In this document: positions 44,141 through 53,590 of the stretch, piece after piece | How the letters are laid out: each line of letters opens with the position of its first letter | Numbering within the stretch: position 1 is the first letter of the stretch | NCBI RefSeq assembly: GCF_900110415.1 | Contig: NZ_FODR01000020.1 | Span: 23,640 to 87,639, forward strand | Source: Mucilaginibacter sp. OK283 | Lineage (GTDB): Bacteria; Bacteroidota; Bacteroidia; Sphingobacteriales; Sphingobacteriaceae | Length of the DNA stretch: 64,000 bases | Reading direction: 5' to 3' | Translations under genes and position numbers: made by a program | The notes under the pieces: generated by a model | Told to the model about the DNA's origin: nothing | Seen by the model: only the letters and a program-made list of their open reading frames with translations | Database searches by the model: none

Positions 44141-44857
44141 TCAGTTTGTTTTCAATTTACCCAATCCGCCATCAATACCTATAACCTGGCCCGTTATCCA
44201 GCTGCTATCGTCCGACAATAAAAAAGCAATGGCCTGGCTAATATCTTCGGGCTGCCCATATTTACCCATGGGGTGCCTTTTTGCTGATGCTTCCTTTTTT
44301 TCGGGGGTACTTAACAGGTTTTGCGCCATGGGGGTATCTGTTAACGATGGCGCAACAACGTTTACCCTTATTTTTTGACCGGCCAGTTCGGCCGCCAAGG
44401 ACAGGGCCATCCCTTCGAGCCCGCTTTTAGCTGCCGCTATACTGGCGTGATATGGCATACCTGTTTTTGCCGCTACCGAACTTACAAATACTACAGATGA
44501 TGAACCCGAGGCCTTTAACGCTTTTAGCGCCTGCTGTACAACCCGGGCCGCACCTACCACGTTTAGCTGGTAATCATTCAAAAAATCAACATCGGTAAGC
44601 CTGCCGAATGGCTTTAAATTGATGCTGCCAACAGCGTAAACTACGCCGTGCAATACTTCGGGAAAAAAAGTGGCTGCAGTTTCCAGATTGCCGGTAACAT
44701 CAGCTGCCAGGTGCTTAACACCCTGCGGCAAACTGGCAGACAGGTTCCTGGAGATAACATAAACCTGTGCCCCGGCCTGGCTAAGCTGTTTAACCAGGGC
44801 CAGCCCGATGCCCGAGCTGCCGCCCGCTACCACAATATTTTTGCCATGAAAATTCAT
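44141..44857 (-). CDS. Short-chain dehydrogenase/reductase
   Basis: 238 aa. NAD(P)-binding motif VAGGSSGIGLALVKQL, NNAG-equivalent AVGSINLKPFG, catalytic Ser in VFVSSVAAKTG and the YxxxK region changed to YHASIAAAKSGLEGMA (Tyr plus Lys spaced wider, YHASIAAAK; Tyr, Ala, Ala, Lys should be checked). The start overlaps the folE stop (ATGA). The substrate is unknown; SDR genes often accompany folE in light-stress clusters. Confidence 0.87.
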   Translation of the reverse strand: MNFHGKNIVVAGGSSGIGLALVKQLSQAGAQVYVISRNLSASLPQGVKHLAADVTGNLETAATFFPEVLHGVVYAVGSINLKPFGRLTDVDFLNDYQLNVVGAARVVQQALKALKASGSSSVVFVSSVAAKTGMPYHASIAAAKSGLEGMALSLAAELAGQKIRVNVVAPSLTDTPMAQNLLSTPEKKEASAKRHPMGKYGQPEDISQAIAFLLSDDSSWITGQVIGIDGGLGKLKTN

Positions 44858-45537
44858 GAGCCTATGTGTTTAAGAAATTCATTTTTTGTTTCGGGATTAA
44901 GGAATTTGCCGCTGTACTCGGCCGTAATAGTTGTACTGCCTGTATCCCTTGCACCCCGGCTGGAAACGCAATGGTGGTAAGCATCTACTATTACCGCCAC
45001 ATCTTCTGTCCCCAGTGCCTCTTTTATCAGGCCTGCAATTTGTATCGTAAGCCTTTCCTGTACCTGCGGCCTTTGCGAGCAGTATTGAACAATCCTGTTA
45101 AGTTTTGACAAGCCAATTACCTGCCCGTTGCTGATATAAGCAACATGAGCTTTGCCCACAATAGGCACAAAGTGATGCTCACAATTGCTAAATACCGCTA
45201 TATTTTTTTCAACCAGCATCTGGTTGTAATTAAATGGGTTTTTAAAAAGCGTGGGCACAGGCTTGTTAGCCGGGTTTAAGCCGCTAAATATCTCCTTAAC
45301 ATACATTTTGGCAACCCGCTTAGGCGTATCTTTCAGGCTATCATCGTCCAGGTCCATGCCTAACACATGCATAATGCCGGCAAAATGCTTTTCAATCAAT
45401 TCTATTTTAGTTTCATCGTCAAGCTCAAAAGCGTCGCTGCGCAAAGGTGTATCAAATGCCGAACCAGCATGTTCCAGTGCAGCATCGGCAAAATCGTTGC
45501 CCCTATCGTTTTTAATTAAAGTATCGTTGTTTATCAT
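44854..45537 (-). CDS. folE: GTP cyclohydrolase I
   Basis: 227 aa from the ATG at 45537; the longer frame begins with a TTG. Motifs: VLGMDLDDDSLKDTPKRVAKMYVKEIFSGL, zinc-binding SNCEHHFVPIVGKAHVAYI, GLSKLNRIVQYCSQRPQVQERLT and HHCVSSRGARDTGS. It makes 7,8-dihydroneopterin triphosphate for folate or pterins. Its place inside a carotenoid operon suggests a pterin need tied to light or oxidative stress, perhaps a photolyase cofactor. Overlaps the SDR gene by 4 nt. Confidence 0.95.
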   Translation of the reverse strand: MINNDTLIKNDRGNDFADAALEHAGSAFDTPLRSDAFELDDETKIELIEKHFAGIMHVLGMDLDDDSLKDTPKRVAKMYVKEIFSGLNPANKPVPTLFKNPFNYNQMLVEKNIAVFSNCEHHFVPIVGKAHVAYISNGQVIGLSKLNRIVQYCSQRPQVQERLTIQIAGLIKEALGTEDVAVIVDAYHHCVSSRGARDTGSTTITAEYSGKFLNPETKNEFLKHIGS

Positions 45538-45565
45538 TAATATATTTGAGTGTTCGGTGTACAAT

Positions 45566-46300
45566 TCAACCCAGGTTTATAACTGGCGCCATTTTTTTAG
45601 CAAGTTCATTGTGGCGGCGTTGCTTATCCCCTATCCATGAATAAATTATTACGTTTAAAAGTATCAGGTCCATACCATAAAAAACATCTTCAACGGGTAT
45701 GGTCAGGATGCGGATATTGAGCATTTGTGCCGGGTTATACCAAACAACCGGCTGCTGCAAACCTGTGCCAGTAAGCAACCCGTTCACAATTAAAAATGGC
45801 AATAATAATATAAGGTAACTCACATAAAAACCGGGTAACCAGGTTACCTGCAAAACAAACCTTGCTACAAAAACCAGGATGGCCAGCGCCGTAAAAGTGA
45901 AGGTTGTGTAGCTTAAATTCCTGAAAAACACCGCCATAAAAACCGATGAAGCTACCAGGGCAATGCTAATGGCAGATTCCAGCGCCTTTGGTATATTTTT
46001 TTTGATGAGCATATTAAGGCACACGTAAGAAAAAACACAGGAATAAGGAATACATACAAAAAACAGCACTTCCTCAATGGGCAGGTTACCAACATTTATG
46101 CCGATAAGGTAAGCCGGATTAAACCCCCATATTTTCAGGTGCGTAAAATACATGTCCCACCCAATAAAAAGCAAACCCGTAATAAGCACTGCCGGAAAAA
46201 AGGCCGGCCAGCTTTTGTAAAACTTTAGCTTTGGATGAAACGAAAACAGAAAAGGTACCAGGATTGAAAAAAAATCAATCAACAGATAAGTGTTTTTCAT
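45566..46300 (-). CDS. crtYcd: Lycopene cyclase (fused CrtYc-CrtYd domains)
   Basis: 244 aa, seven or so helices. Two lycopene-cyclase-domain units; the first contains PAYLIGINVGNLPIEEVLFFVCIPYSCVFSY, with the PIEE motif, and the second the related PVEDVFYGMDLILLNVIIY near the C-terminus. It closes lycopene ends to beta rings. The start overlaps crtZ (ATGA-type, 46297-46300). Confidence 0.92.
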   Translation of the reverse strand: MKNTYLLIDFFSILVPFLFSFHPKLKFYKSWPAFFPAVLITGLLFIGWDMYFTHLKIWGFNPAYLIGINVGNLPIEEVLFFVCIPYSCVFSYVCLNMLIKKNIPKALESAISIALVASSVFMAVFFRNLSYTTFTFTALAILVFVARFVLQVTWLPGFYVSYLILLLPFLIVNGLLTGTGLQQPVVWYNPAQMLNIRILTIPVEDVFYGMDLILLNVIIYSWIGDKQRRHNELAKKMAPVINLG

Positions 46301-46755
46301 GCGGGCTGACTGTTTTTGTTTTCGCGGAAATATTTAAGAGGAACCCATAGCATGCCAAAACATTCGCCTTCTTCTTTCCCAATATGCTTATGGTGCATTT
46401 TATGCGCCCTGCGAATGGCCTTTAAATACCTGTTTTGCGAGTTGCGCAATACTTTGATGCGCTGATGTATAAATAAATCGTGCACAAAAAAGTAACAGGC
46501 ACCATAAAGCGTTATACCGGTACCCACCCAAGTAAAAACCGGCATAGCTCCTAAGGTACCCACAGCCAGGCAACTGATACCCGGTATAGCGAAGATGAGA
46601 AAAAACAGGTCATTTTTTTCCAGGTATCCGGGCTGTTCTTTTTTATGATGATCACGGTGCCATACCCATAACAAACCGTGCATTACATATTTGTGGGTGA
46701 GCCAGGCAACACCCTCCATGCCCATAAAAGTGATTATGATAATTAGAGCGTTCAT
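46297..46755 (-). CDS. crtZ: Beta-carotene hydroxylase
   Basis: 152 aa, four helices. Di-iron histidine clusters HKYVMHG, HRDHHK, HDLFIHQR and HKMHHKH, typical of CrtZ. It adds hydroxyls to the beta rings, giving zeaxanthin. Located between idi and the lycopene cyclase in the operon. Confidence 0.94.
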   Translation of the reverse strand: MNALIIIITFMGMEGVAWLTHKYVMHGLLWVWHRDHHKKEQPGYLEKNDLFFLIFAIPGISCLAVGTLGAMPVFTWVGTGITLYGACYFFVHDLFIHQRIKVLRNSQNRYLKAIRRAHKMHHKHIGKEEGECFGMLWVPLKYFRENKNSQPA

Positions 46756-46774
46756 TATTGCAGATTAATTGGGG

Positions 46775-47290
46775 TTATTGGTAATAATTTGCGCGCACCT
46801 GCTCAAAGCATATCTTTAGCCATTCGGTATAATCGGCAGGATGTTCATACAGCTCCCGGGCAAGGTCTTCAAGGCTGATGTACCTGTAGGCTTCTACCTC
46901 GCCGGGCGATGGATTGGGCGCTGTATTGCTTACGCCAAAAAATACGTGGTCATATTCGTTTTCAACAATGTTTGCCTGCAATACCGAGCGATAGCTGAAA
47001 CTAAAAACGTGGTTTAGCGGGCAATCCATACCCATCTCTTCCATCAAGCGGCGATGGGCAGCCTCAAGTGTATCCTCACCAGGCCGCGGATGGCTGCAGC
47101 AGGTGTTTGTCCATTTACCGCCCGAGTGGTACTTATCCAGTGCCCGTTGCTGCAACAGCAACTCGCCTTTGAGGTTAAAAACAAATACCGAAAATGCACG
47201 GTGCTTTTTATCCTTCAGGTGGGCCTCCATCTTTTCCATGGTACCCACCTGGTTATCATCATCATCAACCAAAATAACACGCTCTTCCAT
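46775..47290 (-). CDS. idi: Isopentenyl-diphosphate delta-isomerase (type 1)
   Basis: 171 aa. Nudix-related fold with KMEAHLKDKKHRAFSVFVFN, the catalytic Cys in TNTCCSHPRPGE, EEMGMDCPL and the metal-binding glutamates in IVENEYDHVF. It interconverts IPP and DMAPP, feeding carotenoid synthesis. 18 nt separate it from the hypothetical gene upstream. Confidence 0.95.
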   Translation of the reverse strand: MEERVILVDDDDNQVGTMEKMEAHLKDKKHRAFSVFVFNLKGELLLQQRALDKYHSGGKWTNTCCSHPRPGEDTLEAAHRRLMEEMGMDCPLNHVFSFSYRSVLQANIVENEYDHVFFGVSNTAPNPSPGEVEAYRYISLEDLARELYEHPADYTEWLKICFEQVRANYYQ

Positions 47291-47308
47291 CGTACCTGTA
47301 TTAAATTA

Positions 47309-47782
47309 TCATTTGCTTTTGGGGGCCGCCAAAGCTTTATTTACCATCAGTTTTAAATCGGTATCATCAAGTTTGTAACGGTTGGCCCTTAAAAATGCTC
47401 CGTCTTTTTGCAAACTACCATTGTATCCTAAAAACGCCGGGGCATTTGCCTGTATGTTGTAACGCAACAACCGCATCTCTACATTCAGTGTATCGCGGAC
47501 TATGGCGTTTTCCATTATTAATTTACCAGCGTTGAATTTTTTGAACTTACTGAAAGGGCTGCCGGTAAACCTGGCCTGTAAAACCTGGGCCACACCTTTG
47601 TAACAACTCAGTATAGGCGCCGCGCTGCTATCAACTGTTGTGGTAAGCTGCAGCAATTTTGCCGACGAGTCTTTGTCGGTTACCGCATACCTGTAAAGCG
47701 ACCGCAACTGTTTTAGCGGCGGCCCCTGCTGCTGCGGGCTAAGTAAGGGAAGCATCAGCGTAATATATAGGGCAAGCTTCAT
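47309..47782 (-). CDS. Secreted hypothetical protein of the carotenoid operon
   Basis: 157 aa. A signal peptide (MKLALYITLMLPLLS) followed by a soluble domain with helices (LRSLYRYAVTDKDSSAKLLQL). No known domain. It overlaps the crtB stop by 4 nt, so it is translated with the pigment enzymes. The role is unknown; perhaps carotenoid handling in the envelope. Confidence 0.8.
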   Translation of the reverse strand: MKLALYITLMLPLLSPQQQGPPLKQLRSLYRYAVTDKDSSAKLLQLTTTVDSSAAPILSCYKGVAQVLQARFTGSPFSKFKKFNAGKLIMENAIVRDTLNVEMRLLRYNIQANAPAFLGYNGSLQKDGAFLRANRYKLDDTDLKLMVNKALAAPKSK

Positions 47783-48615
47783 AACACGTTTAACTTGTAG
47801 CGCACCAGCGAATCAAACATCAGCCAAAATTTATGCCCGTTTGATACCCGGATCCGTTTGTCCAATACTTTTTCGGCCGGTACATTGGCTATTTTACGAA
47901 ACAGCTGCCTGTAATAAACATAGGCCAGGTAAACCCCTTTCCGGCATGACCGCGGCAGCTGCCTGATACCGGCCAGGGCCTCATTAAACTCGCGATGTAT
48001 ATCCTCCTCAATAGCCTTTTTATCACTATCAGAAAAAGCAGACAGGTTTACCTCCGGAAAATAGGTGCGGTTAAGTTCCCGGTAATCGGCGTTGATATCA
48101 CGCAAAAAATTTACTTTTTGAAAAGCCGACCCCAGCTTCATAGCCGGCAGGCGCAGCCGCTCAAAATCGGCAGCGTTGCCGTTGGTAAACACATGCAGGC
48201 ACATCAGCCCCACCACCTGAGCCGATCCAAGGATGTATTCTTCATACTTATCCGGTGTATATTCCTGTGCGGCCAGGTCCATTTCCATACTTTTTAAAAA
48301 CTGCCTTATAAGGCCGTGTTCAATGCGGTACTTATTAACCACCTGCTGAAACGAATTAAGCACCGGGTTTATGCTGATGCCGCGGCTAATGGCCAGGAAA
48401 GTTTCTTCCTTAAATTCTTCCAGCAAGGCAGCTTTGGGGTACTCATGAAAACTATCTACAATTTCGTCGGCCAGCCTCACAAAGCCATAAATGGCGTAAA
48501 TGGGCGCCCGCAGCTCCTTCTTCAAAAAATAGATGCCCAGCGAAAAACTGGTACTATACAGCCGGGTAGTTTCCCTGCTGCATGTGGCAGATAACTTGTC
48601 GAATGTCGCTTTCAT
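47779..48615 (-). CDS. crtB: Phytoene synthase
   Basis: 278 aa. Prenyl-transferase motifs YGFVRLADEIVDSF (first Asp-rich) and GSAFQKVNFLRDINADYRELNRTYFP (second Asp-rich). Condenses two geranylgeranyl diphosphates into phytoene. ATGA overlaps with crtI before it and with the hypothetical gene after it show tight coupling. Confidence 0.96.
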   Translation of the reverse strand: MKATFDKLSATCSRETTRLYSTSFSLGIYFLKKELRAPIYAIYGFVRLADEIVDSFHEYPKAALLEEFKEETFLAISRGISINPVLNSFQQVVNKYRIEHGLIRQFLKSMEMDLAAQEYTPDKYEEYILGSAQVVGLMCLHVFTNGNAADFERLRLPAMKLGSAFQKVNFLRDINADYRELNRTYFPEVNLSAFSDSDKKAIEEDIHREFNEALAGIRQLPRSCRKGVYLAYVYYRQLFRKIANVPAEKVLDKRIRVSNGHKFWLMFDSLVRYKLNVL

Positions 48616-50108
48616 TTATTTTGGTTGATGTAGTTGATCAGTTGACGGGCCGAAACCTTGCCCGATATGATTGACGGCGGCACACCGGGGCCCGGCACGG
48701 TAAGCTGCCCGGCATAAAACAAATTATTTACCCGGCGGTTGCTGATGGATGGTTTTAAGTTGGCCGTTTGCATCAGCGTGTTGGCCAGCCCATAGGCATT
48801 CCCTTTGTATGAATTATAATCGGCCATAAAATCATTTACGCAATAGCTTTTTTTATAATCAAGCTGTTTGCGGATAGCCATGCCCGTAAAATCTTCCAGT
48901 CTATCCATAATCAAATCAAAATATTTGGCCCTCAGGGTATCATCATCCTTAATTCCCGGCGCAAGCGGCATCAGGATAAACAGGTTTTCGTGACCGGGCG
49001 GCGCCACGGCATCATCCGATTTTGAAGGACAGCAAACATAAAAAAGCGGTTTCGACGGCCATTGCGGTTCCTTATATATTTCCACCGCGTGTTGTTCAAG
49101 GTCGGCATCAAAAAAAAGGGTGTGGTGGTCAAGGCGGTCAATTTTGCAGGTTACGCCAAGGTAAAAAATGAGGCTCGATGGCGCCATCACCCGCTTATCC
49201 CAATAAGCTTCTTTATAGTTTCTTAACCGGGGCTCCAGCAGCTTCTCTTCCACATGGTGGTAATCGGCGGCGGCTATAACGCCATCATAAGCCTTACTGT
49301 CATCGCCGGTAACAACGGCCGAAATCCGGTTTTTATCAACCCTGATAGCAGTAACCGCAGTACCGGTTTTAAATTTTACCCCCTGCGATGCGCAAACTTG
49401 CTGCATGGCATCTATTACTTTGCCAAAACCACCTTTTGGGTACCAGGTACCCAACTGCAGGCCCGCATAATTCATAAGGCTGTATAAAGCCGGAGTATCC
49501 TGGGGCATGGCGCCCAAAAACAATACCGGGAACTCCATAAGCGCAATTAGCCTGGGGTTTTTAAAAAACCCGCGCACATGCTTGCTAAAAGCGGTGAACA
49601 CCTGCAGTTTAAAAACACCTTTAAACAGGTCCCAATCCAAAAATTCGGTAAGCGACAAACCCGGCTTGTAAACCAGTTTATCCATCCCTGTTTTATATTT
49701 ATAAGCGGCCTCGGCCAAAAACGCCTTTAATTGCGCCGCGCTACCCGTTTCTATCGATTCAAACAGCCGGCATAAAGCATCAAAATCGGCAGGTATGGCC
49801 AATACATCATTTTTGCCAAACACTACCGTAAAACCGGGATCCAGTTGCTGTAGTTCATAAAAATCTGCCGGTTTGCAGCCAAAGTCGGCGAAGAATTTTT
49901 CGAACACTTCGGGCATCCAGTACCAGCTTGGCCCCATATCAAACATATACCCGTTATCGGTAGTTAACTGCCTTGCCCTGCCACCAGTTACCAAATTTTT
50001 TTCAATCACATCCACCTGGTAACCGGCTTTGGCCAGGTACGCAGCAGCACTTAACCCGGCAAAACCCGAGCCTATAACAGCAATGTTGGTAGTATCGTTC
50101 AAAATCAC
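48612..50108 (-). CDS. crtI: Phytoene desaturase
   Basis: 498 aa from a GTG at 50108 (no ATG near; TTG at 50102 is possible). N-terminal FAD motif IAVIGSGFAGLSAAAYLAKAGYQVDVIEK, GGRARQL, and the C-terminal carotenoid oxidoreductase signature NNLFYAGQLTVPGPGVPPSIISGKVSARQL. Converts phytoene to lycopene. First gene of the operon, behind the inverted repeat at 50175-50223. Confidence 0.96.
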   Translation of the reverse strand: MILNDTTNIAVIGSGFAGLSAAAYLAKAGYQVDVIEKNLVTGGRARQLTTDNGYMFDMGPSWYWMPEVFEKFFADFGCKPADFYELQQLDPGFTVVFGKNDVLAIPADFDALCRLFESIETGSAAQLKAFLAEAAYKYKTGMDKLVYKPGLSLTEFLDWDLFKGVFKLQVFTAFSKHVRGFFKNPRLIALMEFPVLFLGAMPQDTPALYSLMNYAGLQLGTWYPKGGFGKVIDAMQQVCASQGVKFKTGTAVTAIRVDKNRISAVVTGDDSKAYDGVIAAADYHHVEEKLLEPRLRNYKEAYWDKRVMAPSSLIFYLGVTCKIDRLDHHTLFFDADLEQHAVEIYKEPQWPSKPLFYVCCPSKSDDAVAPPGHENLFILMPLAPGIKDDDTLRAKYFDLIMDRLEDFTGMAIRKQLDYKKSYCVNDFMADYNSYKGNAYGLANTLMQTANLKPSISNRRVNNLFYAGQLTVPGPGVPPSIISGKVSARQLINYINQNK

Positions 50109-50174
50109 TTAAATGATTGTTTATGTAAATATGGATTATCGTTGGGGATAAACCAATTATTGAATAAACAAATA

Positions 50175-50223
50175 TAGTACTTAATTGTATTTAATAGCAA
50201 TAAAATAATACAATTAAGTACTA
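50175..50223. promoter_or_regulatory. Perfect 16-bp inverted repeat upstream of crtI, candidate operator pair
   Basis: TAGTACTTAATTGTAT (50175-50190) is repeated in inverse at 50208-50223 with a 17-bp spacer. Each arm holds a dyad TAC-N6-GTA (centres 50183.5 and 50214.5, 31 bp or three turns apart), a shape that suits MarR-type dimers. It is 67-115 bp upstream of the crtI start in an AT-rich divergent gap. Confidence 0.6.
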
Positions 50224-50412
50224 AAAAAATGAATATAGCAGATGATGCAGGAATAAATGGATTTTAATTGCTTAAGCTACCCATGTTTTAAAAGAAAAAC
50301 TTTAAAAACAGTGTTTGTATGCCCAAGCTTTACCAGGTAAGTCAGGATAGCCCTATATTTGCATAGATTACAGCGTTTAACATTCGTTTTAATTTTCCGG
50401 CGACGAAGTTAT

Positions 50413-52314
50413 ATGAAAAAACACCTGCCTATCCTGTTAATAATTGTATCCCTGTTTCTTGTAATTACAGGAGTTTGGGCGCGGCCGGGCAAACCAGTAA
50501 ACCCTATTTTATTTAAAATATCACACCAGGCCGAAACCGCCACGCCACAGCTTATCATTGGCGAGGTAACCGGGGCTATTTCTGCCTGCGCCGGTACCGC
50601 GTCTGCAAGTCCGGCCATTCAGCAATTTACGGTCTCGGCAAGCGGCTTATCTGCCGATGTACTGGTTACAGCACCCGCAGATTTCGAGGTATCGCTTACT
50701 GCCGATGGCACTTTTAGCGCAAGTGTTATGCTTACGCAAACATCCGGCTTAATATCCAGCCAGGTGGTTTATGTACGTTCATCGGCACAGGCGGTAGCGG
50801 GTAATATTTCGGGCGATGTCGCGCTAACTTCCGGCGATGTAACGCAAACGGCAAGAGTAACCGGGCACATTAACCCCCTGCCCCTGGTTAGCCCAATTCC
50901 CGATCAAACCCTGCAAAACGGACAGCTTACCATGGGCGTTATTTTCACCGGCACCGCCCGCAACTTCAGCTGGACAAATGACAACACCAGCATCGGCCTG
51001 GCCGCCAGCGGAAACCAGGGTATACCTTCGTTTACAGCCGTAAACACGGGTGCTGCGCCTGTTACAGCACATATTACCGTTACCCCGGCGCCGGCAAGCT
51101 ATGCCTATGCAGCCAACAGCCCGGCCAACTCGGTTTCGCTTATCAATACCATTACCGGCAATACCGAGCAGGTTATTACCGAAGGGATGCCTGCAAACTC
51201 CAGCCCGCAGCGGCTGTTGTTTAACCCCGATAAAAGCCTGCTGTATGTAGAAAACGAGGGCTCGCATACCATAGCCGTAATCAATACCGTCACCAATAAG
51301 GTAGTCACTACCTTCCCGGCCGGGTTTGATCCTGTTGGCATGGTCATAAGCCCCGACGGCAGTAAGTTATATGTTACCGATGGCAGCACCAACCAGTTAA
51401 CCACCATCAGCACGGCTAATTACGCCGTTATAAAAACCGTTACCACGGGCGATACCCCGTATGATTTAACCATCAGCGCCGACGGTAAAAAACTGTACAT
51501 CATCAATGCCGGCTCAAACCTGGTGCAGTTTTATGATACCGCCACCGGTTATTTTGAATATGCCATCATTACCGGCACAACGCCCAACAGTATTATCATC
51601 AGCCCGGATAATAAAACGCTGTACGTGGCCAATTATAACTCGCGCGATGTAGCCGTAATAGATATTGCCGCCAGGCGTATCCTGTATAAAATAGATGTTG
51701 GCACGGCCGCCAATTGCCTGGCCATAAGCCCCGATGGCGCAAGGCTTTACGTATCCCTGATTAACGACAAAAAAGTCATCGTCATCAACACCCTCAGCCG
51801 CAGCATTGTAACCCCTATTGATGTAGGCCAAAACCCGGCAGGCATCACCACCAACAGCGATGGCAGCAAGGTTTATGTGGTTAATTCCCTTTCGCCGTAT
51901 ATATCCGTCATCAACGCGGCTACCAACGCGGTTACCCAACAAATCCCCGTTCAGTCCGGTGGCAGGTTTATGGCTATTTTGAGCGATAACGAATGCCCCG
52001 GTTTGCCGGTTCAGTTTTCCATTACCGTAAACCCGTCGGCGGTTCCGGTTGATATCAGCATCCCCAACAGCTTCTCGCCCAATGGCGATGGCAGCAACGA
52101 TCTGTGGGCCATCACCGGCTTAAGCGCCTACCCCCAAAACACGGTAGAAGTATTTAACCGGTACGGCCAGCGGATATTCCGTTCTGCCGGCTATAACACC
52201 TCCTGGGACGGTACCTTCAACGGTCAGCCCGTTCCGCCCGCCACCTATTACTACATCGTAAACCTGAAAAACGGCAAGAAGGCGCTATCGGGCAGTGTAA
52301 CGGTGGTGAAGTAG
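50413..52314 (+). CDS. Secreted YVTN beta-propeller protein with T9SS type B sorting domain
   Basis: 633 aa from the ATG at 50413, which begins a signal peptide (MKKHLPILLIIVSLFLVITGVWA). Residues about 40-180 form an Ig-like domain common in Bacteroidota surface proteins. Residues about 210-540 hold YVTN-type repeats (SPDGSKLYVTDGSTNQLTTIST, SPDNKTLYVANYNSRDVAVID and others) that make a seven-bladed propeller. The last 85 residues (IPNSFSPNGDGSNDLW...FNRYGQRIF...WDGTFNGQPVPPATYYYIV) are the gliding-motility-associated C-terminal domain, the type B signal of type IX secretion. The ligand is unknown. Confidence 0.92.
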   Translation: MKKHLPILLIIVSLFLVITGVWARPGKPVNPILFKISHQAETATPQLIIGEVTGAISACAGTASASPAIQQFTVSASGLSADVLVTAPADFEVSLTADGTFSASVMLTQTSGLISSQVVYVRSSAQAVAGNISGDVALTSGDVTQTARVTGHINPLPLVSPIPDQTLQNGQLTMGVIFTGTARNFSWTNDNTSIGLAASGNQGIPSFTAVNTGAAPVTAHITVTPAPASYAYAANSPANSVSLINTITGNTEQVITEGMPANSSPQRLLFNPDKSLLYVENEGSHTIAVINTVTNKVVTTFPAGFDPVGMVISPDGSKLYVTDGSTNQLTTISTANYAVIKTVTTGDTPYDLTISADGKKLYIINAGSNLVQFYDTATGYFEYAIITGTTPNSIIISPDNKTLYVANYNSRDVAVIDIAARRILYKIDVGTAANCLAISPDGARLYVSLINDKKVIVINTLSRSIVTPIDVGQNPAGITTNSDGSKVYVVNSLSPYISVINAATNAVTQQIPVQSGGRFMAILSDNECPGLPVQFSITVNPSAVPVDISIPNSFSPNGDGSNDLWAITGLSAYPQNTVEVFNRYGQRIFRSAGYNTSWDGTFNGQPVPPATYYYIVNLKNGKKALSGSVTVVK

Positions 52315-52351
52315 TTTGCAGTTTTGAGTGGGTTGTATCGCATGGCGGCGA

Positions 52352-52626
52352 AGACTCACCCGGCAACGCTGCGCTGGCCACCCTCTCTTCGGCTTCGCCG
52401 GAAAGAGGGGCTTGAAAATTTATTATTTATTTTTTCTATAATATATTGATATTGAACGTTCAAGCCCCTCTTTCCACCGCAGGTGAAGAGAGGGTGGTCG
52501 GGCGTAGCCCGTCTGCCCCTCCGCTTCGCGCATAGAGGGGCCAAAAAATTATTTTTCTTTCCTCAACCCTCTTTGCGGCGCAGCCGGAGAGAGGGTCGGC
52601 CAGCGAAGCGTAGCCGGGGTGAGTCG
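52352..52626. repeat. Palindromic element, copy 2, extended
   Basis: It begins AGACTCACCCGG and ends CCGGGGTGAGTC. The core 52378-52496 nearly equals 28861-28981. Compared with copy 1, a further stretch of palindromes (GGGCGTAGCCC, CCCTCT..AGAGGG) is added before the right end. Confidence 0.75.
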
Positions 52627-52724
52627 TAGCCGGCGTTCAACCGAAGGTTTATGCCCCCCGAACACGTCATGTATAACCCTAAAATTTCGCAAAATTCTGA
52701 AAGAAAGACAGCACACCGGCGTCC

Positions 52725-52968
52725 CCTGCCCAGCCCTGAAAGGGCGACATCCGTCTGCGATGGGCATCGCCCATCGATTAAACCATGCCAACCAAACAGC
52801 ACAGGGCGATGCCCGGTGCTGAGAGATTAGTCCCTTTCAGGGCCGGGAAAATTCAAAAATTTACCTGGGTACTAAAAATATGCCGCAACGCCCCTGGCCA
52901 GCCCTGAAAGGGCAATATCCGCCTGCGATGGGCATAGCCCATCGATTAAAATACACCAACCAAATAGC
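52725..52968. repeat. Two direct copies of a 76-bp repeat (52725-52800 and 52893-52968)
   Basis: Both copies contain GCCCTGAAAGGGC, then CTGCGATGGGCAT(C/A)GCCCATCGATTAAA and CACCAACCAAA-like ends, and differ at about ten positions. GCCCTGAAAGGGC and GATGGGC-AT-GCCCATC are palindromic. CCCTTTCAGGGCC at 52833 is an inverse fragment. Several short frames here are repeat-derived, not genes. Confidence 0.7.
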
Positions 52969-53010
52969 CATGAAAGGGCGGCACATCAGCCGCAGTGGCA
53001 AGAGCACAGG

Positions 53011-53590
53011 GCGCAAATATTCGTCGGCCGGTATTACGATACTGGCAAAGAGGGTTCGGTTTTCTGCGACGTTATAACGGGTAACGAGTTTGTTGGAGGA
53101 CAACTCTAACAAAGTGCGGGGAGGAATATCAACAAGGGCGGAGGAGTATCCCGCACAGTTCGGCATTAACGCACAATGGCAGCGAAAGCACGTATAGCCC
53201 TGTTCCGTTTGATTTTAAGTATTAGGGTTTGGGGCGAGTAAGCATTTAGTACTTCCTTTCGAAATTAAAATAATGGCGTTACCCCCGCTGGTAGAAGCGG
53301 CGGTCAGGCTTTACGTTACAAGTCCTCGCCATGCCTTTGCAGCCGGGGCCTGCGCGCTGCGGGCTTTTCACTGCAATCCTTAACGCGAGCTGCGGGTAAA
53401 TTAAAAAACGGGTGTAACTTAACATCCGGGATTTGCATTTTTCAATACTAAGCATGGCGTTTACCTATCATCGGGGCACACGCGATACGCGTGCGCCAGC
53501 TTTGGGGGAGAGCGCAAATATTCGTCGGCCCGGTAGTATGATACAGGCAAAGAAGGTTTGGTTTTATGCATCATCATTTGGGTAACGAGT
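53011..53590. repeat. Repeat-rich spacer with direct copies at 53011-53090 and 53513-53590
   Basis: GCGCAAATATTCGTCGGCC, GATAC(T/A)GGCAAAGA and GGGTAACGAG are shared by the two copies. Between them, 53418-53475 holds CATCCGGGATTTGCAT...CATGGCGTTTACCTATCA, which recurs at 60640-60685, followed by the palindromic CACACGCGATACGCGTGCG. No gene is seen from 52627 to 53611. Confidence 0.6.

Noticed and set aside
52725..52968. Possible CRISPR-like direct repeats
   Set aside because: Only two copies of 76 bp, too long, with palindromes and no unique spacers of constant size; no cas genes.
52356..53166. Several short frames of 60-100 aa on both strands
   Set aside because: They are produced by palindromic repeats; overlapping frames on both strands and repeat-derived peptides show no coding bias.
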